Assembly (NCBI RefSeq): GCF_018424685.1
Contig: NZ_QTKX01000001.1
Location: 2,170,001-2,234,000 of the forward strand
Direction: 5' to 3'
DNA length: 64,000 nt
Origin: Mesobacillus boroniphilus
GTDB lineage: Bacteria; Bacillota; Bacilli; Bacillales; Cytobacillaceae
Positions 41,549-51,449 of the stretch are shown here, one piece after another (position 1 is the stretch's first letter; every line of letters begins with the position of its first letter). Position numbers and translations under genes: made by a program. Under the pieces are notes generated by a model, which did not search any database, was not told the origin of the DNA, and saw only the letters and a list, made by a program, of their open reading frames with translations.

Positions 41549-43324
41549 TTGCTCAGAAATAAAATGGTTCCTATCATCCTTTGCTTGATGCTCATTTTTG
41601 GGAGCCTTCCAGCTTTAGAGTCGGCTCACGCGGATAATGGGAGTGTCTCGATAACAGCAACCAGTTTGAATGTAAGAACAGGACCAGGACTAAGTTATCC
41701 GATATCAGGATCAGTTAAAAAGGGAGAAAAGTTTTCAATCGTCAAGGAAGAAGGAGATTGGATCCAGATCAGCTTAGGCGGCAGTAAAAAGGGATGGGTA
41801 GCCGAATGGTTTACTGCTAAGGAAGCCACTAAGACAGCTGTTTCACCAGCTGTTTCGCCAAAAGCAGACAGTGGCTCAGGCAGCGTAACTGTCAATGGTT
41901 TGAGAGTAAGGAAAGGGCCGGGCACAAACTACCAGGTAATAGGGTCGTTTAATAGTGGACAAGCTGTCGAAATCCTTAGCTCGAATGGAAATTGGGCAGA
42001 AGTGCGCACTAATGACTTACGAGGGTGGGTCTCAAAGGAATACATAACTACAAAAGAGAGCAAGGCTAGTGAAGCTCCGCCAGCCGCCAGTGCTAAAACA
42101 AGCGGAACGGTCAACGCTACTTCCTTGAATGTAAGAGATAAGCCTTCCTTGAACGCTAGCAGAGTCGGTCAATTAAGTTATGGAGCTGCAGTGACAGTCC
42201 ATTCCCAGTCCAATGGCTGGGCGGAGATAACATACGCAGGAAAAAATGCCTGGGTAAGCGCTGAATACCTAAAAATCGGTGAAAAACCTGCAACTGACAG
42301 CGGGAAGACTTCGACTCCTGTAGATCAATTCACAGGCACGGTTACCGCTTCACAGCTGAACGTCCGTGACAAAAATTCTTTGGATGGCAGCGTCATCGGT
42401 TCTGTCTCAAAGGGTCAAAGCTTTAGAATCCTTGATGAACAAAACAATTGGGTTAAGATTGAATTCCAGTCTGGTAAAACAGGCTGGGCGGCAGGCTGGT
42501 TTTTTGATAAAAAGAAAAACGGACCAACAGCTGCACCTAGCCAGTCTGTAAAAAACAGCAGCGTTTCCATGCTCCATAACGGGACAAACATACGCAAAGG
42601 CCCCAGCACAAGCACAGCTGTCATTTTCCGTGCCAATCAGGGGGACAGCTTTGAAATCATAAGCGTCGAAAAAGATTGGTATAAAATCGCGCTTCCAAAC
42701 GGTGCAAGCGGCTTTGTAGCTGGCTGGATTGTTTCTGTAAAGGGAACTGCACCGCAAATAGAGAGACCGGGAGCGGAAAAGCACACCAAAAATAAAACAA
42801 TCATCATTGACCCTGGGCACGGTGGCAGGGATAATGGCACAACTGGTGTAAGAGGAACATTGGAAAAAACGCTCACCTTGAAAACAGCCCAGCTTTTATA
42901 TGACAAATTAAGAGCTGCCGGCACGAACGTCATCCTGACCAGGAACAATGACCATTACATTTCACTAGGTTCCAGAGTCAGCAGCTCCCATTACCATAAT
43001 GCCGACGCGTTTATCAGTATTCATTACGACAGCATCAACGATAGGACTGTCAGGGGAATGACGACTTACTACTACAATTCAAAACAAAAGCCTTTGGGTG
43101 AACAAATACATTCTTCGGTTGTAAGCAAAACGATGTTAAAGGATCGAGGCACTCGTTTTGGCGACTATCACGTCATCAGGGAAAACAAGCAAGCAGCCGT
43201 CCTCCTGGAACTAGGCTATTTGAGCAACCCTGCGGAAGAGATGCTCGTAAATACAAATCAATATCAGGAAGCAGTAGCTAACGGGATATTCGAAGGACTT
43301 GCACGCTATTTTAAAAACAAATAA
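41549..43324 (+). CDS. yrvJ: N-acetylmuramoyl-L-alanine amidase with five SH3b domains (YrvJ)
   Basis: A secreted cell-wall amidase of about 591 residues. A signal peptide ends near ESAHA-DNG. Five bacterial SH3 repeats follow (each with LNVR or IRKGPS and a GWV or GFVAGW end), separated by Ser/Ala/Lys linkers, then an Amidase_3 domain: IIIDPGHGGRDNG (zinc His), a Glu in TLEKTL, SIHYDS (zinc His) and VLLELGYLSN (catalytic Glu). TTG at 41549 suits GGAGGGAG four to five bases upstream; ATG at 41564 is the alternative. Confidence 0.93.
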   Translation: MLRNKMVPIILCLMLIFGSLPALESAHADNGSVSITATSLNVRTGPGLSYPISGSVKKGEKFSIVKEEGDWIQISLGGSKKGWVAEWFTAKEATKTAVSPAVSPKADSGSGSVTVNGLRVRKGPGTNYQVIGSFNSGQAVEILSSNGNWAEVRTNDLRGWVSKEYITTKESKASEAPPAASAKTSGTVNATSLNVRDKPSLNASRVGQLSYGAAVTVHSQSNGWAEITYAGKNAWVSAEYLKIGEKPATDSGKTSTPVDQFTGTVTASQLNVRDKNSLDGSVIGSVSKGQSFRILDEQNNWVKIEFQSGKTGWAAGWFFDKKKNGPTAAPSQSVKNSSVSMLHNGTNIRKGPSTSTAVIFRANQGDSFEIISVEKDWYKIALPNGASGFVAGWIVSVKGTAPQIERPGAEKHTKNKTIIIDPGHGGRDNGTTGVRGTLEKTLTLKTAQLLYDKLRAAGTNVILTRNNDHYISLGSRVSSSHYHNADAFISIHYDSINDRTVRGMTTYYYNSKQKPLGEQIHSSVVSKTMLKDRGTRFGDYHVIRENKQAAVLLELGYLSNPAEEMLVNTNQYQEAVANGIFEGLARYFKNK

Positions 43325-43390
43325 GCAGAGCACGAGAGCATTGGGAACCTCCTTTTAGAAGTTAATTTCCAAATGTAATGTAAAAACCAA

Positions 43391-43423
43391 AAAGAAGGCA
43401 TCCCATTGGGATGCCTTCTTTTT
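43391..43423. terminator. Bidirectional terminator between yrvJ and dtd
   Basis: Perfect stem AAGAAGGCATCCC/GGGATGCCTTCTT with a short loop and A/T runs on both sides, serving the two convergent genes. Confidence 0.92.
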
Positions 43424-43425
43424 GA

Positions 43426-43866
43426 TTATTTACTATCGATAATCAAGGTAACCGGACCGTCATTTGTCAATTGAACGTCCATCATTGCGCCAAATATACC
43501 GGTTTCCACCTTGATTCCTTTTTCAGCAAGGAATCGGTTGAATGCTTCATAGACAGCTTCTGCATGGTCTGGCTTCGCCGCGTCCATAAAGTTCGGGCGG
43601 CGCCCTTTGCGGCAATCACCATACAGGGTAAACTGCGAAACGGAAAGAATCTCTCCCCCTACGTCCAAAAGGGATAAGTTCATCTTTCCTGCTTCATCTT
43701 CGAATACCCTGAGGTTCGCAGCCTTCTCGGCAAGGAAGGCTGCATCTTTTTCCGTATCATCATGGGTAACGCCCACAAGGACGACAAACCCCTTATTAAT
43801 GGAGCCTGTTATCTCTCCATCGACTGTCACTTTTGCTTCTTTGCTTCTCTGTATCACTAAACGCAT
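43426..43866 (-). CDS. dtd: D-aminoacyl-tRNA deacylase
   Basis: A 146-residue enzyme that frees tRNA from D-amino acids (and glycine mischarged on tRNA-Ala). Cross-subunit motifs SQFTLYGD and [10 protein letters not shown] are intact. It starts 60 bases after relA on the same strand and shares a convergent terminator with yrvJ; relA-dtd is the common Bacillus order. Confidence 0.97.
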   Translation of the reverse strand: MRLVIQRSKEAKVTVDGEITGSINKGFVVLVGVTHDDTEKDAAFLAEKAANLRVFEDEAGKMNLSLLDVGGEILSVSQFTLYGDCRKGRRPNFMDAAKPDHAEAVYEAFNRFLAEKGIKVETGIFGAMMDVQLTNDGPVTLIIDSK

Positions 43867-43926
43867 CGCGAATCTCCTTACACATCGATCTCCACAATTG
43901 ATTGTTGCTTCATTACTAAGATCAAC

Positions 43927-46119
43927 CTAACTCATTACCCTTCTGACAGCGTAGATGTCCGGAATTTGTTTAATCCGGTCCACAACCTTTTGAAGGTGGC
44001 TGACATTTTGGATGGCAATCGACATATTGATTGTCGCCATCTTATTTTTGTCAGATTTTCCAGAAACCGCTGTAATGTTTGTCTTTGTTTCATTTACAGC
44101 CTGCAGTACTTCGTTAAGCAGACCTCTTCGATCATAGCCGCTTATTTCAATATCAACATTATATTCTTTTCGGTCATTGAGACCCGTTTCCCATTCCACA
44201 GGTATAAGTCTTGCCTGTGCATCCTCCGTATGAATGTTAGTGCAATCCGAACGGTGAACAGAAACACCCCTGCCTTTTGTGATAAAACCAACAATATCGT
44301 CCCCAGGTACAGGATTACAGCAGCGAGACAGCCTGATCAGTAAATTATCAATGCCTGAAACCCGGACGCCAGACTCACGCTTCTTTGCAGGTGTAAATGA
44401 CTTGAGTTCGGAAACTGCATTCGTGATGTCCTTTTCCTGCTCAAGATCCCGCTGCTTGCGAAGCTTTTCGGTTAACCTGTTCGCCACCTGAAGGGCTGTT
44501 ATTCCATTGTACCCGATTGAAGCAAACAGATCTTCTTCATTGGTGAAATTATATTTCTCTGCCACCTTTTTCAGGTTTTCAGATGTCAGGATTTCCTTAA
44601 CATCAAAATCCATATTACGGATTTCTTTTTCCAGAAGCTCACGGCCCTTTTCAACATTTTCGTCCTTCTGCTGTTTCTTGAAGAATTGGCGAATCTTGTT
44701 TTTAGCTTGGGAGGTCTGGGCAAGCTTTAACCAGTCTTTGCTCGGTCCATAAGAGTGTTTTGAAGTAAGGATTTCTATGATATCCCCAGTTTTCAGCTCG
44801 TAATCAAGAGTCACCATCTTGCCATTGACTTTGGCACCGATCGTCTTATTGCCGATTTCAGAGTGGATACGATAGGCGAAATCGATTGGTACAGAGCCTG
44901 AAGGCAATTCAATTACATCGCCTTTTGGTGTGAAAATAAATACCATATCCGAGAACAGGTCAATTTTTAGAGATTCCATGAATTCCTCTGCGTTCGCTGT
45001 ATCATTCTGGAATTCAAGGATTTCACGGAACCATGATAGCTTCGTTTCTAAATTGGAACCGTCAGTTGGTTTTCCTTCTTTATATGCCCAGTGGGCTGCA
45101 ACCCCGAATTCAGCGATTCTGTGCATTTCATCTGTCCTGATCTGGACTTCCAGCGGATCGCCTTTAGGGCCGATTACTGTAGTGTGCAATGATTGGTACA
45201 TATTCGGCTTTGGCATTGCGATATAGTCTTTGAATCTGCCAGGCATCGGTTTCCAGCAAGTATGGATGATACCAAGGATTGCATAGCAGTCCTTGATGCT
45301 GTTGACGACAATCCGGACAGCAAGCAAGTCATAGATTTCATTGAACTGCTTGTTTTGCAGCACCATTTTACGATAGATGCTGTAAATATGCTTTGGCCTT
45401 CCTGAAATTTCAGCCTTGATTGAAACTTCATTCAGCCTTTCCTTCACTTCATCAATAACATCATCAAGATACTGCTCGCGTTCTGCTCTTTTCTTTTTCA
45501 TCAGGTTGACGATACGGTAATATTGCTGTGGATTCAGATAGCGTAAAGCCGTATCTTCTAGTTCCCATTTAATTTTTGAAATACCGAGCCTGTGAGCTAG
45601 TGGTGCGAAGATTTCCAGCGTTTCATTTGATATCCTGCGCTGTTTTTCACTTGGCAAATGCTTTAAAGTCCTCATGTTATGCAGGCGGTCAGCAAGTTTG
45701 ATCAAGATCACACGAATATCCTGAGCCATCGCAACAAACATCTTCCGATGGTTTTCCGCCTGTTGCTCTTCATGTGACTTGTACTTGATTTTACCAAGCT
45801 TTGTTACTCCGTCAACAAGCATTGCCACTTCGTCCGTGAAGGCCTCTCTAATATCATCAAGACTCACATCCGTATCTTCGACGACATCATGAAGAAAACC
45901 AGCTGCAACCGTCGCCGGGTCCATCTCCAGGTCAGCCAGGATTCCTGCTACTTGGATTGGATGGATGATGTACGGTTCTCCTGATTTCCTGAATTGATCA
46001 TGATGAGCCTGTCTGGCGAACTCATATGCCTTCCTTACCAATTCAACATGTTCATCATTCAAATATGATTTTGTACAGTCAATGACTTGTTCTGCGGTCA
46101 TTACCTGGTCATTCGCCAT
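43927..46119 (-). CDS. relA: Bifunctional (p)ppGpp synthetase/hydrolase Rel
   Basis: A 730-residue long RSH protein. Order: HD hydrolase domain (about 25-180, [11 protein letters not shown]), synthetase domain (about 230-340, [19 protein letters not shown]), TGS domain (about 385-450, [14 protein letters not shown]), helical and zinc-finger region ([15 protein letters not shown]), and a C-terminal ACT domain (about 655-730). Both catalytic domains look intact, so it can make and destroy the alarmone. ATG at 46119 with AGGTGATC upstream; the longer frame adds 30 residues from the leader. Confidence 0.97.
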   Translation of the reverse strand: MANDQVMTAEQVIDCTKSYLNDEHVELVRKAYEFARQAHHDQFRKSGEPYIIHPIQVAGILADLEMDPATVAAGFLHDVVEDTDVSLDDIREAFTDEVAMLVDGVTKLGKIKYKSHEEQQAENHRKMFVAMAQDIRVILIKLADRLHNMRTLKHLPSEKQRRISNETLEIFAPLAHRLGISKIKWELEDTALRYLNPQQYYRIVNLMKKKRAEREQYLDDVIDEVKERLNEVSIKAEISGRPKHIYSIYRKMVLQNKQFNEIYDLLAVRIVVNSIKDCYAILGIIHTCWKPMPGRFKDYIAMPKPNMYQSLHTTVIGPKGDPLEVQIRTDEMHRIAEFGVAAHWAYKEGKPTDGSNLETKLSWFREILEFQNDTANAEEFMESLKIDLFSDMVFIFTPKGDVIELPSGSVPIDFAYRIHSEIGNKTIGAKVNGKMVTLDYELKTGDIIEILTSKHSYGPSKDWLKLAQTSQAKNKIRQFFKKQQKDENVEKGRELLEKEIRNMDFDVKEILTSENLKKVAEKYNFTNEEDLFASIGYNGITALQVANRLTEKLRKQRDLEQEKDITNAVSELKSFTPAKKRESGVRVSGIDNLLIRLSRCCNPVPGDDIVGFITKGRGVSVHRSDCTNIHTEDAQARLIPVEWETGLNDRKEYNVDIEISGYDRRGLLNEVLQAVNETKTNITAVSGKSDKNKMATINMSIAIQNVSHLQKVVDRIKQIPDIYAVRRVMS

Positions 46120-46198
46120 AGGATCACCTAATTTAAATTTCTTTATATTAACCCGCAATTTCTCTCCAGCGGGAACCAAGGAAAAGTCGACAAAATAT

Positions 46199-46605
46199 GA
46201 AAAGCGCAAGCGCCTTGTTCAGACCCGACAAGCGGTGCCCGCCTAAAACGCCACATCGTGTGGCTGGCGGGTCTGCACGTCCTGTGCCTTAGAGGGCCGA
46301 CCGGTGAAGTCGTTCTTTGACTTCATTGGGCGGACCGAAACCGAAAAGTATAGCCGACTGTCCAGAAACGCAGAAACTGGAGACTCCGACAAAGAAGCGC
46401 TTTTTGCTTCTGCGGGCGGAGTTGAAGTTTCAGAGTTTCTAGGAGGCGACACTAGACAATTCGAAAAGCGAAGGCGACTGCTCAACTCCGACAAGCGCTG
46501 GAGGGCCTGACAGTGAAGTCGTTCTTTGACTTCATTGGCAGGACCGAAGCGGCTCGAGGGGCTAGGCGCTGGAGCTAGACAATTCTCGAAGTGAATTGTC
46601 TACAT
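46199..46605. repeat. Composite GC-rich Bacillus-type intergenic repeat
   Basis: Two modules starting GAAAAGCG (46199 and 46463) each run into CCGACAAGCG; the 25-bp hairpin segment with GAAGTC/GACTTC arms occurs at 46305-46329 and 46514-46538. The right end GGGGCTAGGCGCTGGAGCTA recurs at 51319. Between relA and apt (730 bp) there is no credible gene; the last 200 bp are plain AT-rich sequence. Confidence 0.85.
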
Positions 46606-46814
46606 TCTTATTCTTAAATGAAAATCCTTTATTCACAATAATTATTCTTATAAAGGATTGTTACTATTATCAAAGAAAAAATCGAAGATGTAAAGAGAAA
46701 GGAAGAGATTTTACTGTAGAAATTAAAAAAATTGTCGAAAGATATTTTATTTCATTCAATTATAGGTTTTTTTTAGCATGCCTGCCTGCCTTTGGATGAA
46801 TTTCTTCTCAATAT

Positions 46815-46844
46815 AAGAAAAGGGCACTTCGAAATGAAGCGCCC
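46815..46844 (-). terminator. Terminator of apt
   Basis: Minus strand 9-bp stem GGGCGCTTC/GAAGTGCCC (one G-U), ATTTC loop, tail TTTTCTTATATT. Confidence 0.85.
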
Positions 46845-46851
46845 GGTCAAT

Positions 46852-47364
46852 TTAATATTGCATCAAGGTTAAAATATCATAGCCATCCAGCTTATTACGG
46901 CCATCGAGATAAGTAAGTTCAATCAGGAAGGCGATACCTGCCACGATTCCTCCTAGTTCTTCAACTAGCTTGATCGTTGCATCAATCGTTCCGCCAGTTG
47001 CTAGCAAGTCATCGGTGATCAGGACTCTTTGCCCTGGTTTGATTGCGTCTTTATGGATTGTTAAAACGTCACTGCCATATTCAAGTCCGTAATTGACCTT
47101 GATAGTTTCGCGCGGAAGCTTTCCTTCCTTCCTGACAGGAGCGAAACCGACGCCATGTGCATAGGCAACCGGACAACCGATGATGAAGCCGCGGGCTTCT
47201 GGACCGACTACAAGGTCGATTTGCTTTTCACGGGCATATGCCACGATTTGGTCTGTTGCATATCTATAAGCATCGCCATTGTCCATTAAGGTTGTGATGT
47301 CCTTAAATTTAATGCCGGGCTTTGGCCAATCGGGAACGATTGTTACAAATTGTTTCAAATCCAT
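46852..47364 (-). CDS. apt: Adenine phosphoribosyltransferase
   Basis: Salvages adenine to AMP with PRPP. 170 residues; substrate loop [23 protein letters not shown] split over 54-76 and the PRPP-binding [14 protein letters not shown] (about 118-131). AGGAGG lies upstream of ATG. Its first codons overlap the end of recJ by 10 bp, so the two are translationally coupled, an order shared with B. subtilis. Confidence 0.97.
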   Translation of the reverse strand: MDLKQFVTIVPDWPKPGIKFKDITTLMDNGDAYRYATDQIVAYAREKQIDLVVGPEARGFIIGCPVAYAHGVGFAPVRKEGKLPRETIKVNYGLEYGSDVLTIHKDAIKPGQRVLITDDLLATGGTIDATIKLVEELGGIVAGIAFLIELTYLDGRNKLDGYDILTLMQY

Positions 47365-49721
47365 TGAATAATTGCCTCCTCATTTTTCACCGACTCTTGA
47401 ATGAATTGGTCAAACCAACTCTTCAATTGCTCATACGATGAGTAGAGCAATTCATTTTCAAGAGTGAATGCTTGCACCTTGTGCTGATATGTTTTGGATT
47501 CAGATAAGTCCCTCTTTGGGACATCTTCTACTAGTGAAATAAACCCATTGTTTATTTTAACAAAATCTAGTTCAAAAAACACCTGTGACATAAAATCTAT
47601 TGTTTCTTTTGTCCATCCACGATACTTGGCGAGATCATCTCCATAGCGCTTCAGGTCAAATGGTCCTTTCTTTGCGAGAAAAGCGTAGAACCATTTGAAA
47701 TGCTCCCGTGTTGGCATGGTGGTAAAGAAATCACTATTTTCTTTAAAAAAATGAGCATAGATCCTTCCCGGATTTTTTCCCGCGAATAACTTTTCCAGGA
47801 TATCTTTGGAAGGCGGCAGGTCCAGCAAAACGACATTTGACTGGTTAAAACCTACTTGTTCAGCTTCCAATTCGGAGGTTACCAGTTCCAATGAGTCTCC
47901 AATAAAAGGAGAAAACTTATTCTTTAATTCAGGGTTAAAGAGAATCCATTTAATATGATCCCCTGGGATCATTTCTGGAAGCTTTTCCAATCTTTTAAGC
48001 CCGCGGAAATCGAATAGCTGCCAGGACTTGACGGCTACATCCCTGAGAAAAATCTGCGGCTTCCTGATATTGTTCCATTCGTTGATGGACAGTTCTCCAA
48101 TGACAGATAGCTTCGAGCTTGGCGAGATATGGTCATGGAGATGGCCAAAGCCGAATCCAATTCCATCAATCACAGTACCTTCCTCTTCAAGGGCCAGCTT
48201 AAGATGTGACTGATCCGCCCCTATTTTTCTAAGGGTTGATATATTAGCTCCATCAATCAGGACCTTGGGTTTGGGGTTGCTAACGCCATATGGAGAAAGT
48301 TGTCCAAGTTCATTTATAGTTTCAATCGTAATCTCTTTAACACCAATCCTGGCATCGATATGAGATATAGGAATTAAATCTTCTTCTTTCAACTGATCTC
48401 TTGCAAGGGCATTCAATTTGGACCTTAATTCATCCACATCGTTAAGATTCAATGTCATGCCCGCTGCCATTGGATGGCCGCCAAAATGAGGAAGGATATC
48501 TCTGCAGGTTGATAAATTTTTAAAAAGATCGAAACCGGCGATACTGCGTGCAGAACCCTTTGCTAGCCCCTTCTCTTTATCAAAACTGAGCACGATTGTT
48601 GGGCGATAATATTTTTCAACGAGCTTGGAGGCTACGATGCCAATGACTCCTGCATTCCAACCTTCCTTGCCGACGACAAGAACTGAATTATCTTCTATGG
48701 GATAATGCATTTCAACTTCAGCAACTGCTTCTTCTGCAATTTGTGAAACAATGTTTTGCCGTTCTTTATTGATTGAATCAATCTCTTCCGCAAGCATCAT
48801 CGCTTCTTCTGGATCATGGGTCATCATCAATTGCACAGCAGGGTCAGCGCTGCCAAGTCGGCCGGCTGCATTAACCCTCGGGCCAATCATAAAGCCTATT
48901 GTTTCTTCATCAATGGCTGTCCTATCTGTTTTAGCAAGTTTAAGCAGCGCATTCAAACCAGGTGTCTGGCTCGACTTCAACTTCTCTATTCCCCTCTGGG
49001 CAATCAGCCTGTTCTCTCCCAGCAGAGGTACAAGGTCGGCAATTGTCCCAATAGCTGCAAACTCCAATAAATGCTCTGGGACTCTCCCAAGCAATGCGTG
49101 TGCAACCTTAAAAGCGACACCTACACCAGCTAAATCCTTGAAAGGGTATACACTGTCGTCCAGCTTCGGATGGATGATCGTAAACGCATCCGGCAGGACC
49201 GGTCCAGGTTCATGGTGGTCCGTTATGATCAGGTCGACACCTAATTCTTTTGCAATAGTTGCTTCATGAAGAGCTGAAATCCCCGTATCGACAGTAATGA
49301 TCAAGCCAACTCCGCTGTCTGCGGCATTCCGGAATGCTTTTTCATTAGGACCGTATCCTTCTGTAAAACGGTTCGGTATGTAATAGTCGGCGTTCGCCCC
49401 AAGTTCAGCCAGGGCTTTCATCATGACCGTCGTACTGCTCACACCATCTGCATCATAATCACCAAATACCCAAATGGGCTCCTGCGTATCTATTGCCTTA
49501 TTGATCCGCTCAACTGCCTTATCCATATCCTTCAGCAAGAATGGGTCGTGAAATTCGCTTTTTTGCCCAAATAAAAAATACCGGGCATCTTCCACGGTAT
49601 CCAGTCCGCGATTGACTAACAGAGAAGCAGTCAGATGATTTATGCTCAGATCCTTAGCGAGTGAATCTATTATTGTCTGGTCAGATTTTGTAACAATCCA
49701 CCTTGATTTTGGCTTTAACAT
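47355..49721 (-). CDS. recJ: Single-stranded-DNA exonuclease RecJ
   Basis: A 788-residue 5'-3' ssDNA exonuclease. DHH-family motifs: [15 protein letters not shown] (motif I, about 85-95), [16 protein letters not shown] (motif III), then the DHHA1 domain with [21 protein letters not shown] and [11 protein letters not shown]-terminal Firmicute-type RecJ domain of about 200 residues follows. ATG at 49721 with GAGAGGTG upstream; the longer frame adds 19 residues. Length fits Bacillus RecJ. Confidence 0.96.
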   Translation of the reverse strand: MLKPKSRWIVTKSDQTIIDSLAKDLSINHLTASLLVNRGLDTVEDARYFLFGQKSEFHDPFLLKDMDKAVERINKAIDTQEPIWVFGDYDADGVSSTTVMMKALAELGANADYYIPNRFTEGYGPNEKAFRNAADSGVGLIITVDTGISALHEATIAKELGVDLIITDHHEPGPVLPDAFTIIHPKLDDSVYPFKDLAGVGVAFKVAHALLGRVPEHLLEFAAIGTIADLVPLLGENRLIAQRGIEKLKSSQTPGLNALLKLAKTDRTAIDEETIGFMIGPRVNAAGRLGSADPAVQLMMTHDPEEAMMLAEEIDSINKERQNIVSQIAEEAVAEVEMHYPIEDNSVLVVGKEGWNAGVIGIVASKLVEKYYRPTIVLSFDKEKGLAKGSARSIAGFDLFKNLSTCRDILPHFGGHPMAAGMTLNLNDVDELRSKLNALARDQLKEEDLIPISHIDARIGVKEITIETINELGQLSPYGVSNPKPKVLIDGANISTLRKIGADQSHLKLALEEEGTVIDGIGFGFGHLHDHISPSSKLSVIGELSINEWNNIRKPQIFLRDVAVKSWQLFDFRGLKRLEKLPEMIPGDHIKWILFNPELKNKFSPFIGDSLELVTSELEAEQVGFNQSNVVLLDLPPSKDILEKLFAGKNPGRIYAHFFKENSDFFTTMPTREHFKWFYAFLAKKGPFDLKRYGDDLAKYRGWTKETIDFMSQVFFELDFVKINNGFISLVEDVPKRDLSESKTYQHKVQAFTLENELLYSSYEQLKSWFDQFIQESVKNEEAIIQWI

Positions 49722-49847
49722 ACGTTCACCTCTCAGCTTATTCATTATACAAAAGCGGCGAGGCGGTTTCAATGACAATGAATGCTAATAAGGTGCTTTT
49801 AATTTACGAATGGTATTGATTTATACTAAAGGGGTAGCAAATATATA

Positions 49848-49879
49848 AAAATGGCAGCATAATGATATGCTGCCATTTT
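49848..49879 (-). terminator. Terminator of yrvD
   Basis: Perfect 14-bp stem AAAATGGCAGCATA/TATGCTGCCATTTT with a 4-base loop and a T-rich minus-strand tail. Confidence 0.88.
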
Positions 49880-49886
49880 CGCTAGA

Positions 49887-50204
49887 TTAATGGATATCTT
49901 CGATTTGTTGTTTGTGTGCTGGGTCTTCCTGGACTGTGTCTTTTTGGGCCAGCTGGTCTTCGAGACCTTTGTTTTTCTTCTTCAATGCCTTTACTTCTCG
50001 CTGAAGAACAAACAGCCTGAACAGACCGACAGAGCCAACGATGATTCCGCCCATCAATACAGAGCCTAAAATGACCAAAATTAATGGCCATTCTGATTCC
50101 CCAAATAAATAGTTCACTGTTACTGGATCGACATTGATCACTGCAAAAACAGCGACAATCAATGCAAAAGCAAGTCCCAACAGCAATGTCCATTGAAACT
50201 TCAT
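49887..50204 (-). CDS. yrvD: LapA-domain membrane protein YrvD
   Basis: A 105-residue protein with two membrane helices (about 4-24 and 40-66) followed by a charged coiled-coil segment (LQREVKALKKKNKGLEDQL) and a hydrophilic tail. This is the LapA/YrvD (DUF1049) layout. In E. coli LapA-type proteins help regulate lipopolysaccharide with LapB; in Firmicutes the role is unknown. It follows the cation transporter gene by 20 bases. Confidence 0.9.
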   Translation of the reverse strand: MKFQWTLLLGLAFALIVAVFAVINVDPVTVNYLFGESEWPLILVILGSVLMGGIIVGSVGLFRLFVLQREVKALKKKNKGLEDQLAQKDTVQEDPAHKQQIEDIH

Positions 50205-50224
50205 TCTATCTCCTCCCCTGAGAC

Positions 50225-51154
50225 TTATTGAATATCTACGCCATCTTCGGAATTTCCACTCTCACTGTATGGATTAATATGGACCAGAACATTTTGGACA
50301 TTTTTGTTTTCCATTAGTTTCTTTTTTACATTTTTTCCAATTCGGTGGCCCTGCTCTACGGTAATATGTGGATCAACAGATATCTTCAAATCAATGATAA
50401 CATAGTGGCCGTGCTCTCTGGCATGCAATTCATCCAATTTTTTCACTTCTGGAATTGACTGGACAATTGTCCTGAATTCTTCTGTATCCTCATCGTGCAG
50501 TACATGGTCAAGGGTATTGTGGATCGACTCTTTGCCAAGTTTCCATGCCATCCTGATGACCAGCAAGGCTACAAGCAGCCCTGTCACCGGGTCGGCATAC
50601 TCCAGCCAGCCAATTCCGAATATGCCGCCCAAAACAGCGGCACTAATTCCAATAAGGGCGGCTATAGATGAATAGACATCGGATCTATGCTCATACGCAT
50701 TGACAATCAGCGCATCACTTTTCAATTGCTTCCCCAATCTGTATTTGTATCGGAACATTCCCTCTTTTACTATTATTGAAACGACAACGGCCACAATCGC
50801 TACTGATTTGGGAGGTTCAATAGGATGAAAGAATGCCTCTATCGATGATCTGCCGATTTCCACACCCACAAGCATCAATAATACTGCAACAATGATGGCA
50901 GCAATTGATTCGGCCTTTCCGTGACCGTAAGGATGGTCTTCATCCGGAGGAGCTTTCGCTGCCTTGAGACCTATGTATACAGCTAGTGAACCTGCTACAT
51001 CGGAAGCAGAATGGACAGCATCCGCTACAAGCGCTTTACTGTTGGCATAGATGCCGACACCCCACTTCAATCCTGCAAGTACAATATTTCCTACAACGCC
51101 AACCATTGCGGCAAATTCAGCCTTCTTAAAACGAACATCTTTTTCCAATTGCAA
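50225..51154 (-). CDS. Cation diffusion facilitator family transporter
   Basis: A 309-residue CDF exporter: six membrane helices over residues 12-205, metal-site residues in ADAVHSASDVAG and HPYGHGKAES, EHRSDVYSS in helix 5, and a C-terminal cytoplasmic metal-binding domain with HAREHGHYVIIDLKISVD. CDF proteins export Zn, Mn, Fe or Co; the metal cannot be told by reading. Start is TTG at 51154, or TTG two codons later with better spacing to GGGAGG. I do not recall it at this place in B. subtilis. Confidence 0.9.
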   Translation of the reverse strand: MQLEKDVRFKKAEFAAMVGVVGNIVLAGLKWGVGIYANSKALVADAVHSASDVAGSLAVYIGLKAAKAPPDEDHPYGHGKAESIAAIIVAVLLMLVGVEIGRSSIEAFFHPIEPPKSVAIVAVVVSIIVKEGMFRYKYRLGKQLKSDALIVNAYEHRSDVYSSIAALIGISAAVLGGIFGIGWLEYADPVTGLLVALLVIRMAWKLGKESIHNTLDHVLHDEDTEEFRTIVQSIPEVKKLDELHAREHGHYVIIDLKISVDPHITVEQGHRIGKNVKKKLMENKNVQNVLVHINPYSESGNSEDGVDIQ

Positions 51155-51265
51155 AAATCCTCCCTATGCAAAGCTTTTAATCCACGTCCCTTTTCCACCA
51201 TGATTAGTCTGTCGGCATTCCTTTTATTTTATCCTGAAAAATGGCTTTTCTAACCAATAAAAACA

Positions 51266-51345
51266 AAAAAGCGCAAGCGTCTCGAGGAGTTAGGAGCCGC
51301 AGCTAGACAGGTGACTTGAGGGGCTAGGCGCTGGAGCTGGATTAA
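51266..51345. repeat. Short copy of the composite GC-rich repeat
   Basis: AAAAGCGCAAGCG at 51267 and GGGGCTAGGCGCTGGAGCT near 51319 match the ends of the repeat at 46199-46605, with the middle missing. It lies between secDF and the cation transporter gene. Confidence 0.78.
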
Positions 51346-51402
51346 GAAAACCATATATAGTTATCCACAAAAAAATTATTTTATCATTTCCTAGACAGCG
51401 AA

Positions 51403-51431
51403 AAAATACCACGGGGGACCCGTGGTATTTT
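51403..51431 (-). terminator. Terminator of secDF
   Basis: Perfect 13-bp stem AAAATACCACGGG/CCCGTGGTATTTT with a 3-base loop. Confidence 0.88.
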
Positions 51432-51449
51432 AGTTTTGCTTTTATTATT

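Noticed and set aside
46304-46510. 68-residue plus-strand frame and its 83-residue minus-strand mate
   Set aside because: Both lie wholly in the composite GC-rich repeat, and neither has a ribosome site or family-like sequence.
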